Shown piece after piece: positions 25,412 through 32,997 of a stretch of DNA of 38,817 nt. The first letter of the stretch is position 1, and every line of letters starts with the position of its first letter. Below the pieces are notes generated by a model. The model searched no databases, was not told the DNA's origin, and worked only from the letters and a program-made list of their open reading frames with translations. Where the stretch lies: NCBI GenBank assembly GCA_003144275.1, contig NJBF01000037.1, forward strand, positions 1-38,817, written 5' to 3'. Both the position numbers and the translations under genes were made by a program. The DNA comes from Candidatus Heimdallarchaeota archaeon B3_Heim. Its GTDB lineage: Archaea > Asgardarchaeota > Heimdallarchaeia > Hodarchaeales > Hodarchaeaceae.

Positions 25412-26524
25412 TTATTTTCTGTATTTTTTCTGGAACATTTGAATTATTTTCTGATAACTGGGTCCTGAAATCCGGATCATTTTTACATTATTAATGGGTT
25501 TATTACAACGGCTACAAATATTAGACACTAGAAGCCATTTTTGAAACTCATCAGCATGAGATGGATGTTTACAACGGGGGCAAATGACTACTTGTTTATC
25601 TGATTCTGTGGGAAATTCATAGCAATAAATACATCGAAAATCGTCCTTTGAAATGTTCTGACCTGCTGGGGTTAAACTGGCAATAAGTGCAGGAGTTAGC
25701 TTCCTCTTTGTTCTCTTTGGCATGTGTATTGGAGGAGCGACCTGAACATTTGATCTCTGGGGACTTCTACTCGCTCTTTCCTGTACTTGAGTTACACGTG
25801 ATGGCTGTGGAGTTGATCGACGAGTTTCTACTGATGTTCTAGAAGATCTAACAGCTCTTCTCTGTGATTGAAAATCTCTAGTGGAAGTTCTAGAAACCCG
25901 TCTAAAGGGAATAATTACAAATTTGAGTATATAATTTTGAAAGAAGGTTAGGATACTGAAAAGTAAGAAAAATAATGACGATAGTTCAATTGTTTTCTGA
26001 TCTAACCAAAAAATGGTGAAAATTACAAGAAAACTTGCATTTAACACAATTATCGATTCAGAAGGAAATCGTCGTCGAAATATGAAAATATTAGGATAGG
26101 TTCCAGAATAGTATCTTCTAATTAGAATTCCGAGGATTGCAAAGAAGGGTAAACAAAATATTAGACTAAATAAATTTAAAAACAGATAGAAAGAATCTAG
26201 CTGAAATAAATTTAGGTTTAAATCTAATTCAATAAATGTTGCATGGAGAATATTTTCAGTATCGTCCAATGTGGCAGTAAATGCAGTCAAACTCCCCCCG
26301 ATAGCAATCAGGGCAGGAATACTAATGAAAATTGCTGAAGCTAGTGGAGCATTATATGATCGGTAATATCGCCATTCATCTACTAGTTTGATTAGTAAAA
26401 TAGCAACGAAAGTGAAATAAATTAACGTTATCGAGAGAGAGCTTTGTGGGTTAACGATTTGGCTTAAGAACGCAAAGACCAATCCAGTGAGAAAAACAGA
26501 AATATAGACATTTCTTCCAACCAA
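25412..26524 (-). CDS. Membrane protein with C-terminal RING-like zinc domain (candidate E3 ligase)
   Basis: 370 residues. Residues 1-205 hold about six membrane helices, 206-285 an Arg/Ser-rich, probably disordered linker, and 298-340 a RING-like zinc domain. Ligands: C-x2-C (298, 301), C-P-R-C (315, 318), H320, H323 and C-x2-C (337, 340). The segment H-P-S-H-x4-F-Q-K-W-L is the classical RING-H2 hydrophobic signature; the usual sixth-position Cys is replaced by Glu, but an extra upstream Cys is available, as in prokaryotic RING families. It follows the JAMM gene by 23 bp. In archaeal Ub clusters a small RING protein is the expected E3; here it is membrane-bound. TTG start. Confidence 0.75.
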   Translation of the reverse strand: MVGRNVYISVFLTGLVFAFLSQIVNPQSSLSITLIYFTFVAILLIKLVDEWRYYRSYNAPLASAIFISIPALIAIGGSLTAFTATLDDTENILHATFIELDLNLNLFQLDSFYLFLNLFSLIFCLPFFAILGILIRRYYSGTYPNIFIFRRRFPSESIIVLNASFLVIFTIFWLDQKTIELSSLFFLLFSILTFFQNYILKFVIIPFRRVSRTSTRDFQSQRRAVRSSRTSVETRRSTPQPSRVTQVQERASRSPQRSNVQVAPPIHMPKRTKRKLTPALIASLTPAGQNISKDDFRCIYCYEFPTESDKQVVICPRCKHPSHADEFQKWLLVSNICSRCNKPINNVKMIRISGPSYQKIIQMFQKKYRK

Positions 26525-26547
26525 ATAGATTTCACGACCTCATCTTC

Positions 26548-27369
26548 TCAATCATAGTCATATTCTAAGAACATTGTTTTCCCTTCTGCTAAGGGTAGTA
26601 GTGTGCTGATTAATTCCGGAAGACTTTCTAAAGGACAGTTTAAAACTTCATGACGAGGTTCTTCCCATGTTTTCAAATCTTTTTTTAGCCTGAAGATTTT
26701 GAATCCATAATTTCTTCTGGATATTTTAGTTGGATCAATAACGAGGGCTATCGGCGCCGCGAGTTGAGATCCTTTAGTTCCTAATTTTTGATAGCGAACT
26801 TGTGTTCTATAATCCGTTGTACTCATAAATGCTCCATAAGAAGGATGTGAATGGTACCATCCAAGAATTAGTTCCTTTTTCTTCCTACTTTCATTAAATA
26901 CTCGCACCATGCTTTGGGGATCCTCGATTTGGGCATTAACATTTGTGCCATGACCTACTGGAAATGCATCTGTAATCACCAGACACGCAAGGGGAGTGTC
27001 TTTATTTTCAATATGTCCTGTTAACAGCCCTATAACTTCAACCCATTCTACTTGAGGAATTGTTGAATTTGCATACTTTAGAGCATGGAGACTTAGACGG
27101 ATATAGGCTTTTAATTGAAGTTTCACTCTTGCTGGATCAATTTCAGGATCTAGATCATCAATATCGAGTAAGTCTTCTTCTCCCTGAGTGCGGTCATTTT
27201 TCAACGAAAACGTCTCCTCTGAAGGAGGAATTTTTTTGGATTCAGTAGTCGGGAATTTTAAAGTAAGAGTTAAATTATCTGGATCATAATTCATGGAGGT
27301 ATCTCTCAGAAGAAGTTCGAATAAATTCCGCGGTTTTTCTTTTTTTTTATCTGGCATCAAATAGACCAC
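26548..27369 (-). CDS. JAMM/MPN+ metalloprotease (Rpn11-like deubiquitinase)
   Basis: Zinc isopeptidase expected to trim Ub-like precursors and cleave conjugates. The catalytic set is complete: Glu111 in V-E-V-I-G-L-L-T-G, then H-S-H-P (His173, His175), seven residues, Ser183 and Asp186, i.e. E ... H-x-H-x7-S-x2-D. The core fold covers about 85-235. An N-terminal extension of about 80 residues is acidic and low-complexity (D-I-D-D-L-D-P-E-I-D). It lies 33 bp after the E2 gene. Starts: GTG at 27369, or ATG at 27357 giving M-P-D-K-K-K. E-V-I-G-L-L and the S-T-T-D end fit Rpn11/CSN5-type rather than bacterial RadC-type JAMM. Confidence 0.92.
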   Translation of the reverse strand: MVYLMPDKKKEKPRNLFELLLRDTSMNYDPDNLTLTLKFPTTESKKIPPSEETFSLKNDRTQGEEDLLDIDDLDPEIDPARVKLQLKAYIRLSLHALKYANSTIPQVEWVEVIGLLTGHIENKDTPLACLVITDAFPVGHGTNVNAQIEDPQSMVRVFNESRKKKELILGWYHSHPSYGAFMSTTDYRTQVRYQKLGTKGSQLAAPIALVIDPTKISRRNYGFKIFRLKKDLKTWEEPRHEVLNCPLESLPELISTLLPLAEGKTMFLEYDYD

Positions 27370-27402
27370 TTTTGCTGGTACTTTACTAATCTTCTCAAAT
27401 CC

Positions 27403-27930
27403 TCACCACTTCTTTTTTGCATACTTCTTAGTGATTTTTTTAGCCTTTTCTTTGAATTTACCCTTATTTTTCAGGTATTCCACTGCAGCTTTCTTGTTAA
27501 AAACATCATGAGGGTTGGTGTAAGCTTCATCAATATTGAACATGGCTAAAATTGAGTATATCACTGTGGTAACGTTTTTTGACGGAGACCATCCTTGTGG
27601 TTTCCCTACCAAGTCGGGGTCGACTAATCCAAGACAAATATTCCGTTTTCCCTTGTATTCATCAGGTTTGGGCCAAAAATTCGGGTGCCAAATCGGGGTA
27701 TGTAATCTTACGAAAGGAGGAGAATAGGGGTAATTGGAACCAAATTTGATTTCGAGCATAAACTTCCCGTCTTGGTAGGGAGTACCTTTTGGACCTTCGA
27801 GAAGAATAGCTAAGTGCTCTACACTTTTTTTCTCTCCTGGGAAAGCTTTTAGCTGTTTAATCGTCTTTTGCTTGTAAAGAGTTTTTAATTGATTATAATC
27901 TTCTGCAATACGTTTAATGCGAATAGACAT
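27403..27930 (-). CDS. Ubiquitin-conjugating enzyme E2 (UBC fold)
   Basis: 175 residues. The UBC fold is recognisable from L-E-G-P-K-G-T-P-Y-Q-D-G-K-F (about 44-57), Y-P-Y-S-P-P (67-72), and W-H-P-N (81-84) to N-I-C-L-G-L with the active Cys at 99, then G-W-S-P-S (113-117). Between HPN and the Cys there are 14 residues instead of about 7, so the active-site loop has a charged insertion (K-P-D-E-Y-K-G-K). The C-terminal 25 residues are almost all Lys-based, unlike the compact canonical E2 end. It lies six bases after the E1 stop. It would take the activated Ub-like protein from E1 and hand it to an E3 or substrate. Confidence 0.95.
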   Translation of the reverse strand: MSIRIKRIAEDYNQLKTLYKQKTIKQLKAFPGEKKSVEHLAILLEGPKGTPYQDGKFMLEIKFGSNYPYSPPFVRLHTPIWHPNFWPKPDEYKGKRNICLGLVDPDLVGKPQGWSPSKNVTTVIYSILAMFNIDEAYTNPHDVFNKKAAVEYLKNKGKFKEKAKKITKKYAKKKW

Positions 27931-27936
27931 GATAAA

Positions 27937-29175
27937 TTAACCTTCTAACTTTAGTGTAAGATATGCTTGTGATCCATCGTCAAAACCTGTTACAAGAACT
28001 GTCTCACAATCCCTTATTTCAGCTTGAGATATTGTTTGTTCCATAGATATTTCCCCAACTTCAGAAGAATCAATCCTAAATATCATAGGAGGAAATTCAG
28101 GGTCAATTGGGTAATTTTTATTATGAGAAAATTTCTCTATTAACCGTGTTAAAGGAAAGTTTCGTTTAACTTTGATACGAAACATTGAAGTTCTTCCCCG
28201 TCCACACATCTCGCATTTGGGATTACGTGGTTTTTCAATCTCATAAAATTTACCCGTTAAACCATTATAAATCAAATAGTTCAATTGGATATTCCCCAAT
28301 TTCTTATCTGGCTCTGGTGTGTGAATATGATGTAGTATTTTGACAGCCTCTTGTGATTGAAGAGATGCCATTACGCAATTTATCGTGATAACTGTCGGCT
28401 CGTGATTATCAATTATCTGAATAATCTGGTTGATCGAAAATTGCTCTTCTTGGGGAAAATATTCTTTGAGAAGTTTATTTGCATATAAAACCACATCTTT
28501 AACTTCATTTGACTTTAGAATATTAACTGGTTTTCCGTGTTTTTGTTCGAAGTGTAACTGTCCTTTAAGAATACAATGAGCTGGTCTACGAGGTTTTCCC
28601 ACAAGTGTACATGCTCCAAGCTGATCTTGATTACGTTCAGTTAAAGGATCACACTCCAAGCATGCGTTATTGAACGGAGAAACTACATATGTATGGCCAT
28701 TGTACACTGAAGTGCCTGCATCAATGAGATATTTCTTGTTATGAACTGCTCTTCGATTTAATTCAGATCTAGCTTCAATAGAGTCAAGACCAGCAATATA
28801 AAAATCGACCTTGCTGTAAATATGAGGAGGTACATCTTGTAAGGGGCAATCATAAGCATCAATGGTGATGAATGGATTCATTTCACGAAGTCTTTTCGCT
28901 GCGATCTTTGCTTTTGAAGCACCCTCTGGTGCACCAATAAACAATATCTGACGATTCAAATTTGAATATTCTATTGTATCAAGATCCACAAGTATTAAGT
29001 GTCCAACACCAACCATAGCCAAGTTTTTAGCTATTTCTACGCCTAAGCCCCCTATTCCCGCAATGAGGACTGAGCTTTGTTTTAGAATTTCCTGGTTCCA
29101 TCCAGGAAGACGAAATTGACGATCAAAGCGTCGTTTTTCCTCATGTGTTAGTGTTTTACTTGTGAAATTTGACAT
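27937..29175 (-). CDS. E1-like ubiquitin-activating enzyme (ThiF/UBA3-like)
   Basis: 412 residues. Residues 20-130 contain the adenylation core: G-I-G-G-L-G (40-45), D-L-D-T-I-E-Y-S-N-L-N-R-Q (64-76). Zinc pairs are C-L-E-C (172-175) and C-E-M-C (321-324). The catalytic Cys is very probably 189 in G-A-C-T-L-V-G-K-P-R-R-P-A-H-C, which mirrors the UBA2/UBA3 crossover segment C-T-x5-P-x3-H-C rather than the MoeB arrangement. The last ~80 residues form a separate beta-rich domain comparable in place to the E2-binding/UFD domain. It activates the C-terminal Gly of the Ub-like proteins with ATP. A GAGGAG site precedes the ATG, 25 bp after the second Ub-like gene. Confidence 0.94.
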   Translation of the reverse strand: MSNFTSKTLTHEEKRRFDRQFRLPGWNQEILKQSSVLIAGIGGLGVEIAKNLAMVGVGHLILVDLDTIEYSNLNRQILFIGAPEGASKAKIAAKRLREMNPFITIDAYDCPLQDVPPHIYSKVDFYIAGLDSIEARSELNRRAVHNKKYLIDAGTSVYNGHTYVVSPFNNACLECDPLTERNQDQLGACTLVGKPRRPAHCILKGQLHFEQKHGKPVNILKSNEVKDVVLYANKLLKEYFPQEEQFSINQIIQIIDNHEPTVITINCVMASLQSQEAVKILHHIHTPEPDKKLGNIQLNYLIYNGLTGKFYEIEKPRNPKCEMCGRGRTSMFRIKVKRNFPLTRLIEKFSHNKNYPIDPEFPPMIFRIDSSEVGEISMEQTISQAEIRDCETVLVTGFDDGSQAYLTLKLEG

Positions 29176-29200
29176 ACCATTTGCTCCTCTGAGAGTGGGA

Positions 29201-29551
29201 TTATCCTGCAGTACTTACAGGAATAATTAGGACTTCTAGTCCATCTTCCAGATCATAATTTGACAATACATCATCCGAATCCAATGTTCGTCCACTAATT
29301 GAAAGGTGAAAGTCTTGTGTATCTAGTGCAAATATTTCACCAACTGTTGCGGCTAATTCTCGTACAGACAGTTCTGGATCTACAGTTAGTTTTTCTTGTT
29401 TTTCATGGCGTCCAATTGTTGATCGGAAGAATAATGTTATTCGTTGTCCATTTGGGATTTTGGAACGCGGAACTTTCGATTGTATCGATGAATCGTTTTG
29501 CCCCTCTTCCTCTTCTTCTTCAAATTCAATAAACTCTTCATTTTCCGACAT
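29201..29551 (-). CDS. Ubiquitin-like protein 2 (ends in Ser-Thr-Ala-Gly)
   Basis: 116 residues from the ATG at 29551: an acidic N-terminal tail (E-F-I-E-F-E-E-E-E-E-E), then a beta-grasp domain (about 38-116) with I-T-L-F-F-R-S-T-I-G, E-K-L-T-V, D-F-H-L-S-x2-G-R-T-L-D and E-V-L-I-I-P. The chain ends directly in S-T-A-G, followed by TAA, so no processing is needed. Homology to protein 1 in the tail (both M-S-x-acidic) favours this start. A GGAAGGA six bases before an ATG at 29662 would give 37 extra residues and cannot be excluded. The gap to gene 1 (249 bp) may hold its own promoter. It is followed 25 bp later by the E1 gene. Confidence 0.85.
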   Translation of the reverse strand: MSENEEFIEFEEEEEEGQNDSSIQSKVPRSKIPNGQRITLFFRSTIGRHEKQEKLTVDPELSVRELAATVGEIFALDTQDFHLSISGRTLDSDDVLSNYDLEDGLEVLIIPVSTAG

Positions 29552-29800
29552 AATTACGGCTTCCCTAGTATTCTCGGTGATAAATTCTGGAAAGATTTTG
29601 TCCTTAACTTTCGGAGGTGTTCCAGTTCTTAAAATTTGTAAAGAGAATACAATCAGTTTCATCGTAATCCTTCCATAAATATCTATCTGAATTTTCAACT
29701 ATATGCCAGTTAATTGGGATTGAAGAGTTTCTATCTAGTTTTAATTATTTTCAACCTTTTATTTTTGCAAAAATTGGGAAAAAGTGAATTAATCCCCTTA

Positions 29801-30154
29801 TTAATTCCATCCAGCGGTTGAATGAGGAATTAAGAGGATTTCATCACCATTTTCGATTCCATAATCTCCGATTGGAGAGCTTTCATCCAGAGTTCGTCCA
29901 GCATGAGATAAGTGAAAATCATCTGGATCTAATCCAAATATATTCGCTAGTGTATCTCGGACATCTCTCACGGGTGTTTTTTCACCGACGGAGAGTTTCT
30001 CTGTTCTCTCAGGGCCAACGGTTGATTTAAAGAAAATATTCTTCTTGGGTCCAGAGGTAGTCCCTGTTACGGGTGTCTTCGACTGTGCAGGAGTTTTTGC
30101 CTTTACAGACGATGTTTCTTCAAGATCAAAATCTATATCTTCAAAGTCACTCAT
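29801..30154 (-). CDS. Ubiquitin-like protein 1 (precursor, Ser-Thr-Ala-Gly-Trp-Asn end)
   Basis: 117 residues: an acidic/Thr-Pro-rich N-terminal tail (1-37) with two S-K-T-P or A-K-T-P elements, then a beta-grasp fold. Shared with protein 2 are I-F-F-K-S-T-V-G, E-K-L-S-V, D-F-H-L-S-x-A-G-R-T-L-D and E-I-L-L-I-P. The end is S-T-A-G-W-N, so two residues must be removed to expose the glycine. The JAMM enzyme in the same cluster is the obvious candidate protease. The usual Gly-Gly is Ala-Gly. It is first in the minus-strand cluster, with a divergent promoter region upstream shared with a ribbon-helix-helix gene. Confidence 0.88.
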   Translation of the reverse strand: MSDFEDIDFDLEETSSVKAKTPAQSKTPVTGTTSGPKKNIFFKSTVGPERTEKLSVGEKTPVRDVRDTLANIFGLDPDDFHLSHAGRTLDESSPIGDYGIENGDEILLIPHSTAGWN

Positions 30155-30322
30155 TTTTTATTCACTTTTTTTTCATTTATTGATTGTGTTCCAATTATTT
30201 GTGATACATGGAACTCATGTAACTTACGTAACCCACCCATTTATAAAACTTACGAAATACCCGTAACACCCGAAATCTATAAATATGGGAATAATCAATA
30301 TTTCTTTTAAGAGGCAAGTTAA
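30155..30322. promoter_or_regulatory. Divergent promoter region with repeated AACTTACG boxes
   Basis: Plus-strand TATAAATA at 30278-30285 fits the ribbon-helix-helix gene (GTG at 30323). On the minus strand TTTTATAA at about 30241-30248 can serve Ub-like gene 1, giving a leader of about 60 bases. Between and around them AACTTACG occurs at 30221-30228 and 30247-30254, each followed within a few bases by an ACCC run, and GTAACACCC follows nearby. These are candidate operator half-sites. Confidence 0.45.
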
Positions 30323-30703
30323 GTGTCGAAAGAAGCTCAAAATGTCAAGATTTCTAGTAAGGCATGGGAGATGCTTCGTTGGGCAAAATTTGAACTAACT
30401 GAGAAATCTTATAGCGATGTACTCATCAAATTAGATGGTACAATTCAGAACAGAGCTCATTCTCTTCAAGAGGAACTTAAGGAGTTTGATGAAGGTCGTC
30501 ATAGGATTGAAATGAAAATCCCAGGAGAAGGGAAAGTAACTAAAAGTTCGAAAACTATTCTACTAAGACCAGATGCTCATAAAATCTTAAGTCGTCTCAA
30601 ACTTGAAAGTAATACATCTGCGTACACATTTTCAGATGCTATTGAGTTTCTGATAAAACAAAATTCAGCTATTTGGGAAAGTATTCCAGATCGCTTGAAA
30701 TAA
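30323..30703 (+). CDS. Tandem ribbon-helix-helix-like DNA-binding protein
   Basis: 126 residues with two similar segments, each a short strand followed by two helices: N-V-K-I-S-S-K-A-W-E-M-L then Y-S-D-V-L-I-K-L (residues 7-37), and K-T-I-L-L-R-P-D-A-H-K-I-L then T-F-S-D-A-I-E-F-L-I (about 77-111). This is the pattern of ribbon-helix-helix (VapB/AbrB-adjacent antitoxin) units, here two in one chain, able to mimic a dimer. GTG start with AAGAGGCAAG upstream and a TATA box about 40 bp before. It is divergent from the ubiquitin cluster and therefore a candidate regulator of it. No toxin gene is adjacent. Confidence 0.6.
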   Translation: MSKEAQNVKISSKAWEMLRWAKFELTEKSYSDVLIKLDGTIQNRAHSLQEELKEFDEGRHRIEMKIPGEGKVTKSSKTILLRPDAHKILSRLKLESNTSAYTFSDAIEFLIKQNSAIWESIPDRLK

Positions 30704-30722
30704 TTCAATCTCGTTATTTTTT

Positions 30723-30746
30723 CCTTTTTTCACCAGAGAAAAAAGG
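30723..30746. terminator. Bidirectional terminator between convergent genes
   Basis: CCTTTTTT (30723-30730) and AAAAAAGG (30739-30746) form an inverted repeat with an 8-base loop and give T-rich ends on both strands. It sits between the stops of the ribbon-helix-helix gene and the peroxiredoxin gene. Confidence 0.55.
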
Positions 30747-30782
30747 GGATTTATGAAATTTGGGTGGAATTTGAGAAAAACT

Positions 30783-31241
30783 TCAAATTCCAATTTTCCA
30801 GAAATCAATAATTTGGTCCGCATGTTCCGCTGATTTAACTTTATCATGCCCTTCTGCGCCATAAATACCCTCAATTAGCCCTTCTTCATTGATTAGATAT
30901 GTAATTCTTGCAACTCTGTTTCCTCGTTTAAAGGCACCAAATTTTTTCGCTAGGGCTAATTTTTCATCCATTAAAAGTGGGAAAGGTAGTTTAAACTTAT
31001 CTATGAATTTTTGATGTGACTTAGGATTTCCTCCTGATACTCCGTATACTGCTATTCCTTTATCTAGAAACATCTGATAATTGTCTCTAAAGGAACAGGC
31101 TTCTTTCGTACAACCTGGAGTATTATCTTTGGGATAAAAATAGAGGACATACTTAGTACCTTTCAGGCTTTCAGAATCGATTTTAGTTCCTGCTTGTGAT
31201 TTTGTTGTGAATTCAGGGGTAGGATCTCCTACTTTCAACAT
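30783..31241 (-). CDS. bcp: Peroxiredoxin, PrxQ/Bcp type
   Basis: Thiol peroxidase reducing H2O2 and organic hydroperoxides. 152 residues, the full family length, with Y-F-Y-P-K-D-N-T-P-G-C-T-K-E-A-C: peroxidatic Cys44 and resolving Cys49 five residues later, as in alpha-2 PrxQ enzymes. The downstream V-Y-G-V-S-G and late R-x-T-Y-L-I segments are family landmarks. It is expected to need thioredoxin or a similar reductant; none is encoded nearby. Monocistronic, with its own AT-rich upstream region. Confidence 0.93.
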   Translation of the reverse strand: MLKVGDPTPEFTTKSQAGTKIDSESLKGTKYVLYFYPKDNTPGCTKEACSFRDNYQMFLDKGIAVYGVSGGNPKSHQKFIDKFKLPFPLLMDEKLALAKKFGAFKRGNRVARITYLINEEGLIEGIYGAEGHDKVKSAEHADQIIDFWKIGI

Positions 31242-31456
31242 CTTTTTAATCTCCTTTTTCCTTCTTAAACATTCTATCTTAATAAAGTGAGAATTTATTA
31301 TACACTAATAACCTGATTTCTACTATTTCGAAAAATTTAACATTAAAAAACCTAAATTAATCTATACTCTAGATTTAATAAATTTCAAATACTATTCAAT
31401 CTTATTGACTTGTGAAGACAGTAGAATTAATTTTCTTTGAATAGGTGTGTTAATCT

Positions 31457-32326
31457 TTGGTACGAATCCGTAACTTGATATGTTATTTCATTATATCAGT
31501 CTTATTCGTAAATTTTCCTCATTTTATGAATAATCGTGCCGTCCCAAACTCCTTTGGGGTTAATCAAGGGGAGAATATAGAATTTGCTGTTATTGAGAAG
31601 CCAGAAAGGCCTGAATTTACCTTAGGCTCCTCTTTTCCTCTTGGTATCAACATTAGTGATATTAGAGCATTATCGATTCTAACAATGGAAAATTTCACTC
31701 TTCAACCCGTTTTCAATCCTCTTCCTCCTGAAAATACGAATTTCACTTTAAAAATAATTGAATTAGAGGAGACTTCCAACATTGGAAAAATCAATGTTTC
31801 ATACCAAGTCAGTGAAAATTCTTCTCTCGGAAAGGATGAGTATCAGCTCACACTCCACAATTTATTAGGTGAACCATTCATATCAACCGACTGGCAGGAA
31901 TGGATTCAGGTTGTAGACTCTTTATCGACAAAAGATTCCGTGGATGGAAAGAAAATCGAACAGGTCTCTTATAGTTTAACAGATCAAACCTTTAAAACAT
32001 CAATAATTATTAAACCCATAATTCCGAGTAATTTGCGGTTATATATCACTGGTATGAGAATAAACCAAACATTATGCTATTTCACAAGTACGGGAATTCA
32101 AGCGTATTTGGTGATAATTTCCACGTTTTCAGTTCGTTTTTTCGGAGATTTCACGTCTGTAACATATTATAAATATATGGGAACAACTTCTGGAGTAGTA
32201 GGGAATATTTCTATACCCAGTGACCGTTTTAATCCACTTCAAATCATTTTCCCTATCGTAGGAGGAATTGGGATCTTTATAATTTCTACTCTGGTCATCA
32301 TCCTTCTTAGAAAACGGCTAAAATAG
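31457..32326 (+). CDS. Secreted membrane-anchored protein of unknown function
   Basis: 289 residues: N-terminal signal peptide (hydrophobic core about 8-20), a beta-rich extracellular region with several N-x-S/T sites (about 30-255), and one C-terminal membrane helix (about 261-284) ending R-K-R-L-K. TTG start with AGGTGTG upstream. No family recognised. It resembles in layout the many anchored surface proteins of Asgard archaea. Confidence 0.7.
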   Translation: MVRIRNLICYFIISVLFVNFPHFMNNRAVPNSFGVNQGENIEFAVIEKPERPEFTLGSSFPLGINISDIRALSILTMENFTLQPVFNPLPPENTNFTLKIIELEETSNIGKINVSYQVSENSSLGKDEYQLTLHNLLGEPFISTDWQEWIQVVDSLSTKDSVDGKKIEQVSYSLTDQTFKTSIIIKPIIPSNLRLYITGMRINQTLCYFTSTGIQAYLVIISTFSVRFFGDFTSVTYYKYMGTTSGVVGNISIPSDRFNPLQIIFPIVGGIGIFIISTLVIILLRKRLK

Positions 32327-32352
32327 CCTTTCACTAGAATGAATCCTAGACT

Positions 32353-32529
32353 TTAGGGAATGGTATAAATTAATTCATAAGTTTGATATGCAAGAGTAAA
32401 TACCAAGAGTACGAAAATTGCTCCGCCAAGGAAAACAAGTGCTTCAATTATAAGAAGAACTGATAAATCCACGAAGAACACTAAAATTATATTCCCAAGA
32501 TAGCCTATTGAAAAAAAACCTACTAACAT
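32353..32529 (-). CDS. Small two-helix membrane protein, probably 5'-truncated by a frameshift
   Basis: From the ATG at 32529, 58 residues with two hydrophobic segments. The same frame upstream (to about 32635) reads as sensible protein, W-R-Y-A-Q-K-I-S-K-L-L-E-E-T-R-I-V-K-R-W, but has no canonical start. A GGAG-preceded ATG lies in the neighbouring frame. Adding one A to the 6-A run just after it joins that start to this frame as M-L-K-K-I-S-K-L-L-E-E. So an indel in an A-run, real or from assembly, is likely. Family unknown. Confidence 0.45.
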   Translation of the reverse strand: MLVGFFSIGYLGNIILVFFVDLSVLLIIEALVFLGGAIFVLLVFTLAYQTYELIYTIP

Positions 32530-32640
32530 AGTTGCAGTTCTCCATCTTTTAACAATGCGTGTTTCTTCAAGTAATTTGGAAATTTTTTGAGCATATCTCC
32601 AGGCGGAAAAAAAGAAACCAATCCTACACCATTTAATTCA

Positions 32641-32838
32641 ATGTTGAAAACTATCGCATCGGTCTGCTCAAAATATGGATGCTTAGACGTGCCCTCTCTT
32701 AAAAAGCTTGTTCCAAAACTTCATAATTTACCTCCAAATAAAATTTTGGAGATTAAACCGGGAGTTGAGGTCGATGTAGCCATAGATACCACCCCCACTT
32801 CAGGAGATCGTCTTCGAAACGCATTAAGTAGACTCTGA
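32641..32838 (+). CDS. Small hypothetical protein
   Basis: 65 residues from the ATG at 32641 (a TTG at 32587 would add 18 residues but overlaps the possible membrane gene on the other strand). It has a short helix around Y-G-C-L-D-V-P-S-L-K-K-L then a beta segment I-K-P-G-V-E-V-D-V-A-I-D-T-T-P-T-S-G. No known family. Moderately protein-like; low certainty. Confidence 0.4.
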   Translation: MLKTIASVCSKYGCLDVPSLKKLVPKLHNLPPNKILEIKPGVEVDVAIDTTPTSGDRLRNALSRL

Positions 32839-32997
32839 ACTTCTTTGAACGAATCTTTGATAAAAGAAGGTTAGCTTAGCTAAGTTCTCAATTTAGTTTT
32901 TATGAAACATAATTCATACTGTTCTCTGTAGAAAAGTCATCACCTAATACATATACCCAACGTTTTTCCTTCCTTTCAACCAAAAAAACGAGAAAGA

